The notes under the pieces are model-generated. The model saw only the letters and a program-made list of their open reading frames with translations, searched no databases and was not told where the DNA came from. 50,233 nt of DNA from Bacteroidota bacterium (GTDB lineage Bacteria > Bacteroidota > Bacteroidia > Bacteroidales > Lentimicrobiaceae): NCBI GenBank assembly GCA_023434665.1, contig JAEYSM010000077.1, positions 1 through 50,233 of the forward strand, written 5' to 3'. Shown here piece after piece: positions 28,101 to 43,100 of this stretch. Made by a program: the position numbers and the translations under genes. How positions within the stretch are numbered: position 1 is the stretch's first letter; every line of letters starts with the position of its first letter.

Positions 28101-31100
28101 GTAATTTTACCATTACCCAATATTACAGCAGGGCCAGATGCTTCAGTTTGTGAGAATAATACCTATTTGCTTTCAGGAGCTACAGCCTTAAATTATGGTT
28201 CCTTACAATGGACAACATCAGGATCAGGATGGTTTTCAAATGCCTCGGTATTAAATCCCATATACACACCTAGCAGTGAAGATATTCTAAATGGTTCTGT
28301 AACTTTAACACTTACTGCTCAGGGAATTTTACCTTGTACCGATCAGGTTGATGATCAGATGGTACTTAATATTGAAGCTGCTCCTGTCGCAGATGCCGGT
28401 CCTGATCAGGAAATCTGTGTTAGTAACTATACCATTACAACAGCTACTGCCCAAAACTACCATCATATACAATGGACGTCAAGTGGAAGTTCAGGCACGT
28501 TAATGAATTCAAACACAATCACGCCAACATATGTCCCCAGCGCCCTTGATATTGCCAATGGTTCAGTAGTACTTACATTGACAGCCAGTGCGAATTTCCC
28601 ATGCAGTGTTGATGCTGTTGATCAGATGACAATCATTATCCGGGAGACAACAGTAGTGTCTGCGGGTCAGGATGTTACAATATGCGAAGGGTCTGTTTTT
28701 ACTCCAAGCGATGCTTCAGCTACGAATTATGCATCAATTCAATGGACGACTACTGGAACAGGGTCATTCATAAATGCAAATACTATTAATCCCACTTACA
28801 CACCAAGTCCTGCTGATATTGCATTAGGTTGGGTAAATCTGACAATCACTGCAACCAGTAATGCACCTTGCACCCAGGTTATTAGCGATGCTATGAGATT
28901 GACATTTGTCAGACAACCAATCGTTGATGCTGGTCCCAATGTTACAATTTGTGAAGGTCAGAATTTCAGCACCAATAACGCTTCGGTCAATAACCACACT
29001 TCTCTGATATGGACAACTACAGGTGACGGTGTATTTCTGGATCCCTCACAATTGTCAACCACCTATACACCCGGTATTGTAGATATTGCCAATGGTAGTG
29101 CTGTACTTAGATTAACTGCAAATGGTAATGCACCTTGCAATACTCCTGCAACCGATTTCATGATACTTACTATTCAAGGCTTACCGTCAGTGGATGCTGG
29201 CCCAAATGCTTCAATTTGTGAGAATGAAACTTTTATTATAACAAATGCCTCGGCAGACAATTACTCAAGCCTGCAATGGGCAACCAATGGAAATGGAACT
29301 TTTATTAATCCAACTTCCATAAACCCTGAATATATTCCTGGCACTGCTGATATCCTGTCAGGTTCAGTTACCATCACCTTAACAGTAATTGGAAACAGTC
29401 CTTGCTCTTCTACAACCAGTGATTCATTTATCCTTACTATTAATCAAATTGCAGAGGTTAATGCCGGCGCAGATGGCTCAGTATGCGAAAACGGCAGCTT
29501 TATTATTTCGGATGCTACCGGTACCCATTACTCATCAATTAATTGGTCGACCAATGGAAGTGGAAGCTTCATCAATGGATCATCGCTTAATGCGACCTAC
29601 TTACCAAGTGCTGAAGATGCAATAGCCGGGCAGGTTACTCTTACATTAACTGCAACCAGTATTGCACCATGTAGTGAGATAGTTACTGACACAAAAATAA
29701 TTACTGTTATTGCAATGCCAGTAGTTGAAGCCGGTCCTGATGGAGAAGTTTGTAGTGATACATATTATAACATTACCGGTGCCTCTGCAACCGGGTATGC
29801 AAGTCTTTTATGGCAGACTTCAGGGACGGGACAATTCTCAAACAATACTCAACTGAATCCTACTTACACACCAAGTGTTGAGGATATTAACGATGGAAGT
29901 GTTGTACTCACATTAAATGCAATAAGCAATTCGCCTTGCACATCAAATCCTTCTGATTCATTTACGCTAACAATAAACAGAACTCCTAATGGAACAGCAG
30001 GCGCAGATGATGTTGTTTGTGAAAATAATAGTTATACTGTAACAGATGCAAGTGCATCAGCATATGCGTCAATTAACTGGACTACAAATGGAAGTGGAAT
30101 CCTTACAGGTGCTAATACACTGAATCCTGTTTACACTCCTTCAACTGCTGATGCGTTGGCAGGATCAGTTACAATGACAATGACACTCTCAGGTAATGGA
30201 TCTTGTGGCACTTTTACCGATCAAAAAGTTATATCTATACAGCAGATTGCTGAAGTATATGCCGGACCTGATGCTTCAATCTGCATTGGGGCAGTTTATA
30301 CACTTTCCAATGCCGTTGCCTCAGATTATCAATCGGTGCTATGGACTACCAATGGAAGTGGTAGTTTTACAAATCCCAACCTCGTAAATACTGCTTATAT
30401 ACCAAGTGCAGCAGATTATGCAGCGGGACAAGTATTATTAACTATTACAGCTGAATCGGTTTATCCATGTTCAGAATCAGTATCCGATTTAATGGTACTC
30501 CTATTTAATGACTCTCCGATAGCAAATGCAGGACCGGATGATTCAATTTGTGAAGGCTCAGTTTATAATGTAATTTCTGCTTCAGCAATTAATTATTCAA
30601 CTGTTGTCTGGACGACCTCGGGAACTGGTCATTTTAGTGCAGGAAACACTCTTACACCTACCTACACTCCAAGTACTGATGATTTGTTAACAGGATTTGT
30701 AACTCTCACTCTACATGCATTAGGCACACCTCCATGTGCTGAAGATACTGATGACCTGCTTCTAAGATTTATTAAAGCACCTACGGCTAATGCCGGATCA
30801 GATGCTTTGGTATGTGAAGGAACAATTTATACAGTTTTTGATGCCTCTGCTTCAAACTATTCAACTATCAACTGGACTACATCGGGAAGTGGAACTTTAA
30901 CCGGAACCAATACTCTCAATCCGACTTACCTTCCGAGCCTGGCCGATTTGGATTTAGGATATGTTACACTCACAATGACTGTCAATGCGGAGCTTCCATG
31001 TATTGGACAAGCTGTCTCATCAAAAACATTGACATTCACAAGACTTCCTATTGTTACTGCTGGTTCAGACGGCATTTTATGCGCAGGAGATTCATATACA

Positions 31101-34100
31101 ATCACTGATGCAACCTCACAAAACACTTCATCAATTTGGTGGACTACATCGGGAAGTGGGTCATTCGCTGATAATGGAACTCTATCACCCACCTATACAC
31201 CGAGTGAAGCGGACTTTGCTTCAGGATCTGTGATACTGACAATAACTGGTCAGCCAGGTGCAGGTTGTAGTTCTGAAGTTTCGGATGCAATGACACTTAT
31301 ACTTGTTCCTTATGCAACCGCCAATGCCGGATTAGATGCCTATATCTGTGAAGAAGACTCTTACACTGTTTACACTGCATCTGCTACACTCTACTCTTCG
31401 GTTCTATGGACAACAACGGGCTCGGGCACATTAATAAATGCAGCAAGCTTAACCCCAACTTATAGTCCAAGTCAGGAAGACATTAATAATGGTTCAGTTA
31501 CCCTAACCCTCACTGTAATCTCTGCTTCTCCTTGTTTAGACGAGGTTACCGATCAAATGATCATTTACATAGATCAATCCCCTGAGGCAAATGCCGGCTC
31601 AGATGCCACAATTTGTGAGGGTAACAATTATACTATTAATGACGCCTCTGTAACAGTAGGATATACATACAGCTGGAGCACTTCAGGAACAGGAAACTTT
31701 CTTCAGCCTAATACATTAACTCCGACTTATATACCCAGTATTGCAGACATAAATGCAGGTAATGTTACGATCAGTCTATCTGTAGAGGGATCGGCTAGCT
31801 GTCCTGAAATTGTGACCGACCAAATGGTTTTGACTATAAATAGGATGGTGGTTGTTAATGCCGGAACTGATGATGTTGTTTGCGAAGGAATTAACTATAC
31901 CCTCGGGAATGCCACTGCAGTGAATTTTTCATCAGTGATGTGGTCAACTTCAGGTACCGGTTCATTTATTAACCCTGCTGAGGTTAATGCCACATATGTT
32001 CCAAGCTCGGCCGATTTTCTCAATGGATCAGTAGTATTGACCATAACAGGTACAGCCTCAGGAGTATGTACTGGAAATAATACTGATATGATGACCCTGA
32101 CATTTGAGACCTTACCTATCGTAAATGCAGGATCTGATATGAATGTTTGCGAAAGCAGCATAACCATCAACGGAGCTTCGGCTTCAAATTATAACTCATT
32201 ACTTTGGACAACTTCAGGCACTGGCATTGTTTCAAACAGCAATACTCTAACACCAACCTATACTCCTAGTCCACTTGACCTGGCAACAGGTTTTGTTGAT
32301 CTCACTCTTACTGCTCAGAGCTTAACACCATGTACTGGCAGTGTAAGCGACGTGGTGAGAATTACCTTCAACAATTTGCCTATTGTTTCAGCAGGAATTG
32401 ATGGTTCCATTTGTGAAAATTCAACTTTTACAATTAATGGTGCCACAGCGCAAAACACTTCCCTGATTACTTGGAGTACTTCAGGATCAGGAACATTCAA
32501 TGACATTCATAGCTTAAATGCTACATATACACCAAGCATAGCTGATATACAGAATGGATCTGTTGTATTAACCTTAACGGGAGATGCAATTGCTCCATGT
32601 TCAGCATCAGTAACAGATCAGCTTACAGTCACTATCTCGAAGTCAGCTCTTGTTAATGCAGGACTTGACGGAACGACTTGTGATGACACTTATCTTATTT
32701 CAGGTGCTTCGGCCTCAAACTACAGTTCGCTAATCTGGACAACCAGTGGAACAGGTACCTTCATTAATGGCTCAACTCTTACACCTGTATATACTCCTTC
32801 AGCACAGGACAAGGTAAATGGGTCAGTTATCCTTACGCTGACCGGTCAAAGCAATGCTCCATGTACAAATGAATCTGTCGATTTTATGATTCTTACTCTA
32901 CCGGCTGGCGCAACTGCATATGCAGGTATGGATGCATCAGTTTGCGAGGGTTCTACTTTCCTTGTTAGCACCGCTTCCGCAACCGGTTATAGTAGCTTAA
33001 ACTGGACCTCTTCAGGAACAGGTACCTTCTCAGGCCAAAACACTTTAAATCCAAGCTATAATCCAAGCGCCACTGATATTGCAAATGGTTCTGTCACACT
33101 TACACTTACAGCTAATGCCCAGGCTCCTTGTCTAAATTCCGCAACTGATGAAATGCTTTTGGTTATTGACAGGAATCCTATCGCTATAGCAGGACAGGAT
33201 GTTTCGATTTGTGGAGCTACTATCGTAAATCTTTCAGGAACAGTATCTAATTCAACTCTGTTTTCATGGAGCACTAATGGTGATGGCAGTTTCACAAATC
33301 CATCAACCCTTACACCTTCATATACACCCGGAACAGGTGATATTAACACAGGGTCAGTTACTATTACCCTTACAGCACAACCTACCGGTGCATGTACTCT
33401 ACCCGCGGTTGATCAGCTTATTATCACCATCGGTTCTGAACCAATTGTTAATGCTGGATTGGATGCAACTATCTGCAGTGACACTTATACACTTACAGCC
33501 ACAGCTTCCAATTATAGTGTCCTTTCATGGAGCACTAGTGGAACCGGTACATTTATAAATAGTAATGCAACAAATGCAACGTATGTAGCAAGTATTGCTG
33601 ATGTTAATTCAGGTAGTGTTACCCTGACTTTAAATGCTACAGGAATTTCTCCGTGCACAACTGTGGTGTCAGACGCAATGGTTCTTACATTTACTCCAGA
33701 ACCAGTGGCTAATGCAGGTCAGGATGCTACAGTTTGCGGTAACGCAAGTTATAACCTTATTAATGCTACTGCGCTGAACTATTCCCAGATTACATGGTCA
33801 ACAAGTGGCACCGGTACTTTTTCTGATGCCAGCATTATCAATCCTGTTTATTATCCATCAACCACTGATGTATCAGCTGGCACAGTAACGCTAACACTTT
33901 CAGTGACAGGTGTTAACCTTTGCAACCTAATTGATATTGACCAAATGGTATTGACGTTCAGCGAAAGCCCTACTGCTAACGCTGGGATTGATATGTCATC
34001 TTGTGGAAATGCTCAGGTACAAATTGTTGGCGCCAATGCAACAAATTACAGTTCCCTTCTTTGGACACACAACGGTACGGGAACAATACAAGGAACGACA

Positions 34101-37100
34101 GGTCTGACGCCTGTTTACACTCCTTCTCAAAATGATATTACAGCCGGACAGGTAACCCTCACATTGCATGCCTATGCCATAACACCATGCATTGGTGAAG
34201 CTACAGATTTTATGACAATCAGCCTAAGTCCTGGTCCTATTGTTAATGCAGGTGCTGATATTACGATATGTGAAAACCAGAACCTGGTTATTTCAGGAGC
34301 ATCAGGAATAAATTACTCTTCCTTAAGCTGGTCGACAAATGGTTCAGGGACTTTTAGTAATAATACCACGCTCAACCCTGTTTATTACCCATCTGCAGGG
34401 GACATTGCAGCAGGAACTATCACCCTTACGCTCACTGGCAATGGTTCGGCTCCTTGTACCGGAGTTTCGACTGATGTGATGGTTCTCACTATAAATAAGC
34501 TTCCTATTGCCAATGCCGGTCCGGATGAAGTTGCATGTGCAAATTCATTCCTTGTCGAAAATGCATCAGCTGTTAACCACAGCTCAATTAACTGGACAAC
34601 CTCTGGCACCGGATCGTTCAATAATGCCAGTCTCCAGAATCCTGTTTATACTCCTTCAGCTTCTGACAGGATTGCAGGTTCTGTTATTTTAACGATGACT
34701 GTGAACGGTCAGGCACCATGTAACAATCAGGTTGCTGATGAAATGAGGCTAACCATTGGGCAGGGTGCAGTTGCCAATGCCGGACTTGATGCTTCTACCT
34801 GCGGAAATAGTCCATTTACTGTCACAACTGCATCTGCCAGTTCAAACAGTACTATAATCTGGAGTACTTCAGGAAGTGGGACATTTGCTAACCAGAATAC
34901 CATTAATCCTACTTACACCCCAAGTGCAGGGGATATATCTTTGGGTTCAGTTACCCTTACTTTGCAGGTTCAGGGTAGTGCACCTTGTTTCAGTAATGCT
35001 CAGGATGCTATGGTATTAACCATTTCTGCCCCTGCTACTGCTTATGCGGGCCCTGACAATTCAGTATGTAACGGAACAAACTACACGGTAACCGGAGCAT
35101 CTGCAAGCAACAGTGCAGCAATTATGTGGTCAACAACCGGCTCAGGAATATTTGTTAGTGGTAATACTCTTTCACCAACATACATTCCAAGTTTTGAAGA
35201 TTACCAGAATGGAAATGTTATTTTAATTCTGACAGCCATTCCACAAAGCCCATGTTCAGGTAGTGTATCAGATGAAATGTTACTTACTTTCATGAACGGA
35301 GCTGTTGCTAATGCTGGTCCCGATGCTGAAATCTGCTTTGGTGCTAATTTCACTGTAACCGGAGCCAATGCTTTGGGTGCAGCAACCATAAGCTGGTCAT
35401 CATCAGGCAGTGGAACTTTAATTAACGGCAATACAATCAGTCCTACGTACATCCCATCGAATGGAGATCGTACAGCAGGTAGTGTTATACTTACCATGAC
35501 GGTAACCGGCACACCTCCATGTTTAGGAACTTCCACCGATAACATGACACTGCTGATTAGTTCAATGCCGGTTGATCTTACCTCAATAAGTGGTCCACAG
35601 ACCGTTTGTGCAGGGCAATCAGGTGTAAACTATTCCGCTATTCCAGTTCAGTTCGCTACACAGTACAACTGGATGGTTCCTTCTGGAGTCACTATTATTT
35701 CAGGTGCAGGCACACCCAATATTGTTGTTGATTTTAGCACTTCAGCTATCTCAGGAAATATTTATGTCACCCCGGCTAGTGCTTGTGGCAGTGGTACGAT
35801 GGCAATTTATGCCGTGACAGTTGATCCTGCTCCGTTAACTCCAGGCTCAATTAGCGGACCTGCCCAGGTTTGCAGTAATACTGATAATGTCAATTACTCA
35901 GTAGCCCCTGTTACCGGTGTTACAGGATATCAGTGGACACTTCCTGCCGGAGTGAACCTCATTACCGGTGCCGGAACCAATAGCATAACAGTTAACTTCA
36001 CAACCTCAGCAATTTCAGGAGATATAAGTGTTTCAACCCTTAATGGTTGTGGTGCAAGTGCTCCTTCCACAATGGCAGTTGAAGTATTCCCTATACCTGC
36101 AACTCCAATAATCGTTGCCAACGGCCCAGTTGAATTCTGCGAAGGAAGCACTGTAGTTCTTTCAACAACTAATTCATACGACAGCTATCTATGGTCTACA
36201 GGTGAAACCACCCCTCAGATCACAGTCGCTGCCTCTGGAACATATTCAGTAATTGTGGAAGATTTAAACGGTTGCAGCAGTCTGGTCTCAAATGAAATTG
36301 TTGTTAATGTTCATACTTTAGGTACGCCAGTAATCACTTTAAGCGGATCTCCTGAATTTTGTCAGGGCGATAATGTAGTTCTCACAGCTGAGGCTGGTTT
36401 CGCATCCTACTTATGGAATACCGGAGCAACCACTCAAAGTATAACGGTTTCTGTTACAGGTGATTATTATGTAATAGTGAATGATGCCCTTGGCTGCTCA
36501 AGTCCTACTTCTGATACTATATCAGTAGTGGTTCATCCGGTTCCGGCAACGCCAGCCATTTCTGCTAACGGACCATTAACCTTCTGTCAGGGAGATTCGG
36601 TAGTTCTTTCGGCAACTCCTGGCTTTAACTTCTATGATTGGTCAACGGGTGATACAACACAAAGCATAACCGTCACAGCAACTGGGTCATATACCGTTTC
36701 AGTAGGCGTTGTGGCAGCATGTATGAGTCTGCCTTCTGCTCCTGTTAGCACAATAGTCACTCCTGCACCTGCAGCTCCTATTGTATCAGCAAATGGGCCA
36801 ACCAGTTTCTGTAATGGAGGCAGTGTCACCCTTACAGCATCAAGTGGCTATATTTCATACCTCTGGTCAAATGGTGCTACAACACAAAGTATTGTTGTGA
36901 CTGAGACCGGATCTTATTCAGTTACAGGTACAGATGCAACAGGATGTGAAAGTAATCCTTCAATTCCTGTTAATGTAAATGTAATTGCACCTGTTACACC
37001 GGTTATTACCGCTAATGGCCCTGTAAACTTCTGTTATGGGAACAGTGTCGAACTTACAGCCCCTGCCGGATATGTTGGCTATATGTGGTCTGATGGTTCC

Positions 37101-40100
37101 AGCACACAGGTGATTACCGTGACAACCAGTGGTGATTATTATGTTGTTGTTTCAGATGCAACAGGTTGTATCAGTGATCCTTCCAACACAATCACTGTGA
37201 CTGTTGGACCTCCTCTGGCTTCTCCAATAATCACTGCAAACGGCCCAACCACCTTATGTCAGGGCGAAACAGTGACTATCTCTGCTCCGGCAGGATATGC
37301 TGAATACCTGTGGTCAAACGGTGAAATAACCCAGGATATTACTGTTGGAACAGCCGGAGATTATTACGTAGTGGTTGAGGATCTGAATGGATGCGCATCT
37401 TTAGCATCTAATACAATTACTGTTGATGTACAACCTCTTCCCATAATCGATGCTGGCCTTGATGCTCAAATTTGTGAGGGTTCTCAATATACATTGGGTG
37501 ATGCTACTGCATCTAATTGCTTAAGTTTATTCTGGAGTACCAGTGGAACAGGATCTTTCAGCAACCCTGCTGCATTAAATCCTGTTTATAACCCATCATT
37601 AGCCGATATTTCTCAAGGAAGTGTAATATTGACTCTTACAGGTTATGGATGTAATGATGTGTCTGATTTCATGGTTCTCGACATTATTTCAAGTCCAACT
37701 GCCGATGCCGGAAGTCCGCAGGAAGTCTGTTTTGGCCCCACTCCAGTATTGGGTGCTTCTGCTTCAGACTATTCAACAATAGTGTGGAATGTAGTCTTCG
37801 GTTCAGGAAGTCTGGTAAATGAAAACAGTCTGATTCCAACATATATCCCCGGGGCAGCTGATCTTACTGCCGGATACGTGATATTATCCCTAACCGCTAA
37901 CCCTGTTACTCCATGTCTTAATCCGGTAAGTGTTACTAAAACACTTAACATTAAAGAAGCAGCAGTAGTTGATGCAGGTCAGGATGAAGTAATTTGCTCA
38001 GGTTCTGTCCTTAATATTACCACTGCAACTCAAACCGGTTGTGAGTCCATTCAATGGAGTAGCACTGGGACAGGCACATGGTTAAACGCTAATACCATTA
38101 ACCCGACATACTATCCTTCAGTTTCTGACATTGCTACCGGAACCATACATCTATCAGTAACCGGTGCAAGTGCCGGATGTCCGGATGCCACTGATATCAT
38201 GATTCTGACTATTCAACCAGAAGTAACAGTATATGCAGGCTCTGATGGATATACCTGCGAAGGAAGTAACTTTACTCTTTCTGGAGCAACCGTTCAACAA
38301 TTTGGTTCAGTAAGCTGGACAACCAGTGGATCAGGAACTTTTAATAATCCAGATCTTATTAATCCGATTTACTCCCCAAGTCTGGCTGATATAGCAGCGG
38401 GTAGTGTACAACTTACTATCACAGGCATTTCAGCTGCTCCATGTTCTGGCTCAGCTTCTGACAATATGATTTTATTTATCAGGCAAGAGCCTCTGGCATA
38501 TGCAGGAAACGATGGAACAATTTGCCAGGGCGAACAATATGTGATTACAGATGCGTCAGCTGCAAATGCTGCAAGTATTTTATGGACAACATCAGGATCT
38601 GGATACTTCCTTAATGGAAATACTACTACTCCAACTTATATACCAGGTCAATACGACATATCTGTCGGTAGTGTTGTGCTTACCATGATTGTATCCAACC
38701 AACCGTGTGCTGATATTTCTGATTCACAAACACTTACAATTATTCCTGAAGCTGTAGTAAATGCAGGACCGGATGTAACCATATGCCGCGAATGTATGCA
38801 TACTGTTTCCGGAGCTTTCATTAATAATGCAGTAAACTATCTGTGGACATCAACAGGAACAGGCATTTTAACAGGTGAGTCAACTCTCACACCTACCTAT
38901 GAGCCCAGTATTGCTGATATAGCCAATGGTTCAGTAACTCTGATTCTGACTGCTGAAAGTTTTAATAACTGCGGTACAGTAAGCGACCAGATGGTGATTT
39001 ATATAAATCAGAATCCTGATATTGATTTTACCTGGAGTGGAGTATGCGAAGGCCAGCCAACTAGCTTTATAGCAGACACTACCCTTGCTGCTTTCGGCAG
39101 TATTGCTGTATGGCACTGGAACTTTGGCGATGGTTTCTACTCCAATGTAATGAATCCTGACCATACATTTGCCGCAACCGGAGAGTATGTTGTAACTCTA
39201 ACTGTTACAGATACAGCAGGTAACCAGTCGATAGTATCGCATATTATTGAAATTGTTACAACTCCGATTGCCTTCTTCAGTTATGATACACCGAATTGCT
39301 TTGGCAGCGCAACGCAATTTATAAATCTGTCTTCAACAGAGAACGGATATATTACTCATTGGATCTGGAATTTCGGTGATGGTTCAGTGCCTGACACTGT
39401 ATTATTCCCGGAAGATCCGAACGTTTCGCATCTATATACAGCACCTGGCATTTATGAAATTACTCTCACTGTCATCAACTCATACGGATGCGATAATACA
39501 TATTCATCTGAGCTAACGGTATCACCTCAACCAATTGCTAATTTCCACTATTCTTCATCCTGCGAGGATATGATTGTTGACTTCTTTGATGCTTCATTCC
39601 CTAATGGTGCAGGAAATATCGTGAGCTGGTCATGGAACTTTGATGACCCTGGCTCGGGAATTTTCAACTATTCTAACTTAGAAAATCCTCAGCATTTGTT
39701 TAGCACTCCTGGAATTTATAATGTTACATTGATTGTAGTTAACTTTAATAATTGCAGCGATACAATTACCAAACAAGTTAATGCAGGTGCTGCTCCTCCG
39801 GTAGAGTTTATATGGGATGCTGCATGCGCAAATAACCTGACTAGTTTCTTTGCGGATACTACAGTAATCAATATCCCAACTATTGCAGGATATAATTGGA
39901 CTTTTGGTGATGGTGGATACTCAGTTCTACAGAATCCACAGCATTTATATGCTGCCGAAGGAAATTACATAGTTACATTGACAATAACCGACACCTCAGG
40001 ATGCGTAAACTCAATTTCACATCTCGTTACAATAGGTGCTTCACCTGATGCGTATTTCAGCTTCCCTGACCCGACTTGTTTAGGTGAGACAGTCCAGTTC

Positions 40101-43100
40101 ACTGACCTTTCATCTTCTGAAGCTGGCTACATAACTACATGGGCATGGGATTTTGGAGATGGAAATACAGCCACCGTTGTTTTCCCTTCAAGTCCCAATG
40201 TAAATCACACCTATGCAAGTGCAGGAGTATTCACTGTTAAACTGCATATTACGTCATCACTTGGTTGTACCGATTCTATAAGTCGTACTGTTACCATAGT
40301 ACCATCACCAGTGGCCAATTTCACAAATTCTAACGCGTGTATGAGTGAGCCGGTAATCTTCACCGACTTGTCACAAACTAATGGTGGAGGGATTATCACA
40401 AACTGGTCGTGGAACTTCGGAGATCCGGGTTCAGGTATAGGAAACACATCATCTCTTCAAAATCCTCAACATGTATACACAGCTGCAGGAACTTATGATG
40501 TAACCCTGTCTATCATTACATCCAACAGCTGTGCTGCCACTGTTACCATACCGGTTACAATTAACCCGGCACCTTTCGTTGATTTTAGCTCAACAACCGG
40601 CTGTGCCAATGATACAGTTGCTTTCAATAGTTCTGCCATGGTTGATATGACTACCACGGTTAGCTGGTTGTGGGATTTTGGAGATGGAACAACATCCGGT
40701 GATATTGACCCTATCCATATTTACACAGTCAGTGGACTATATAATGTAACATTGACAATTACGGATAATTCAGGTTGTTCGGCCTCAGAAACACATGCAG
40801 TAAGTGTAACTGATGGTCCTATAGCTCTATTCAGCAACAATGCCCCTGCGTGTTCAGGAACTGAAGTTGAGTTTACCAATCTATCATCAGGTAATGGAAG
40901 CCCGATTACAATTTATAAGTGGTATTTCGGAGATGGATCAGATACAACCATTTATGCTCCTGCAAATCCTGATGTATCACATGAATATGCCGGGCCAGGT
41001 ACATATACAGTCACACTGGAGATAACCACAGCAGCAGGTTGTGATGCTTCGGTGTCCAACCAGGTATCAATAATTCAGGGACCTACTGCTGACTTTATCT
41101 TTGAATCAGCATGTGTAGGTTCACCAGCAACTTTCACTGATCTTTCTTCAGCAAATGGAGGTTCACCAATAGTACAATGGAATTGGGAATTCGGAGATCC
41201 GGGTTCAGGAACAGCTAATACTTCCACACTGCAGAACCCTACGCATATCTTCAGTATAGCTGGTGATTTTAATGTTACACTCACAACTATAACAGCCTCC
41301 GGTTGCGAAAATTCTGTTACCCAAACTGTTACCATAACCATACCACCTGCGGTTGCCTTCACATTCTCAGGCAGCTGTGCTAATCAACCTATGTCGTTTG
41401 CAATTGATGCTACTATTGTTGATATACCATCAATCGCAACCTTCTTCTGGGATTTTGGCGATGGAGCTACTTCTACTCTTCAGAACCCTGACCATATGTA
41501 TGCTGCAGCTGGAACCTATTTGGTTACTTTAACAGTTACCGATACTACCGGATGTTCAGGTTCTGTCAGTAACTATATATTGGTTAGTCCTGAACCTCTT
41601 GCCTATTTCAGCTATACAGAACCTACCTGTTTACAGAGTGAAGTACAATTTACCGATCTCTCATCCAGTGCTCAGGGCTATATCACTACATGGACCTGGA
41701 ATTTCGGAGATGGGAATACAGTCATAGTTAATTTCCCTGACGATCCTAATGTAGTGCATACATACCTCAATGCAGGTTCCTATAACGTAAGTCTGGAAAT
41801 ATTGACATCTTTAGGATGTGAATCATCCGTTTCCAGAGTTGTTTCAGTATTGCCAAATCCTCTTGCAAATTTCACATTTGAAGAAACTTGCGTTGGCGAA
41901 ACAGTTCAGTTTACTGATCTTTCACAAAACAATGGCGGAGGACAAATAATCCATTGGTTATGGGACTTTGGTGATCCGGCCTCAGGAATAGCAAATTCTT
42001 CAGTATTACAAAATCCTGTTCACACTTACAATCAACCGGGAACATATACAATATTATTGACTGTGACTACAACCAACAGTTGCACTGATACTACTTCCCG
42101 TACAATAACAATTGCACCACCACCGGTTGTTGATTTCGATAATAATAACGGTTGTGCTAATGACACCATAAACTTTGTAAGTTCTACATATGTAAATATG
42201 GGTACCACTGTCAATTGGTTGTGGGATTTTGGTGACGGAACAACCTCCTCATCAGCCGATCCTCAGCATATATATCTAACAACCGGAATATTCAATGTAA
42301 CTCTCACAATAACCGATATTACGGGTTGTACAGCTACTGTATCTCACCCTGTAACTATATCGACCGGACCTCTGGCATTATTCTCATATACAGCACCTGC
42401 TTGTTCTGGAAGTGAAGTGTTTTTTAACGACATGTCGAGTGCTGTAGGTAGTGCTATTATAAAATGGGTTTGGGATTTTGGCGACGGGAACCAAGTGACA
42501 ATAAATGCACCGGGCAACCCTGATGTTTCTCATATTTATGCATCAGCGGGCAATTATTCAGTGACATTAACTGTCACAAATACTGCAGGTTGTGATGCAA
42601 GTGTATCGAATAACGTCCTCATTATTACCGGTCCTGAAGCTGAATTTGAATATGAAACAGGTTGCCAGGGTGCCGCCATCCAATTCACCGATGTTTCATC
42701 ACCAAATGGTGGTTCACCCATCATCCAATGGTTATGGAACTTCGATGATCCTGCTTCAGGCATCCAGAATACTTCAAACCTACAACATCCGGTACACACT
42801 TTCAATGCAGCAGGCACTTATAATATCTTGCTTACAATTACCAGTGTATCAGGATGTATTGACACTGTTTCACATACCATAACTGTAGTTCCTCCACCAG
42901 CAATAGCATTTGACTATACTGCTGCGTGTGCCGGACAGTCGATGAGCTTTGCCCCTGATACAGCCGTAATGGATCCTGCCTCAATAGTTTCATGGCTATG
43001 GGATTTTGGCGATGGCACTGGCAATTCTACTCTTATGTCACCTGATCATGTGTATGCTATCTACGGAGTTTATAATGTTACACTGACAATTACCGACATC

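Noticed and set aside
23856..39017. Regular repeats at about 267-bp spacing that could suggest a CRISPR or satellite array
   Set aside because: The units are diverged, much too long for CRISPR repeats, and stay in one coding frame with conserved residues; no cas genes are nearby.
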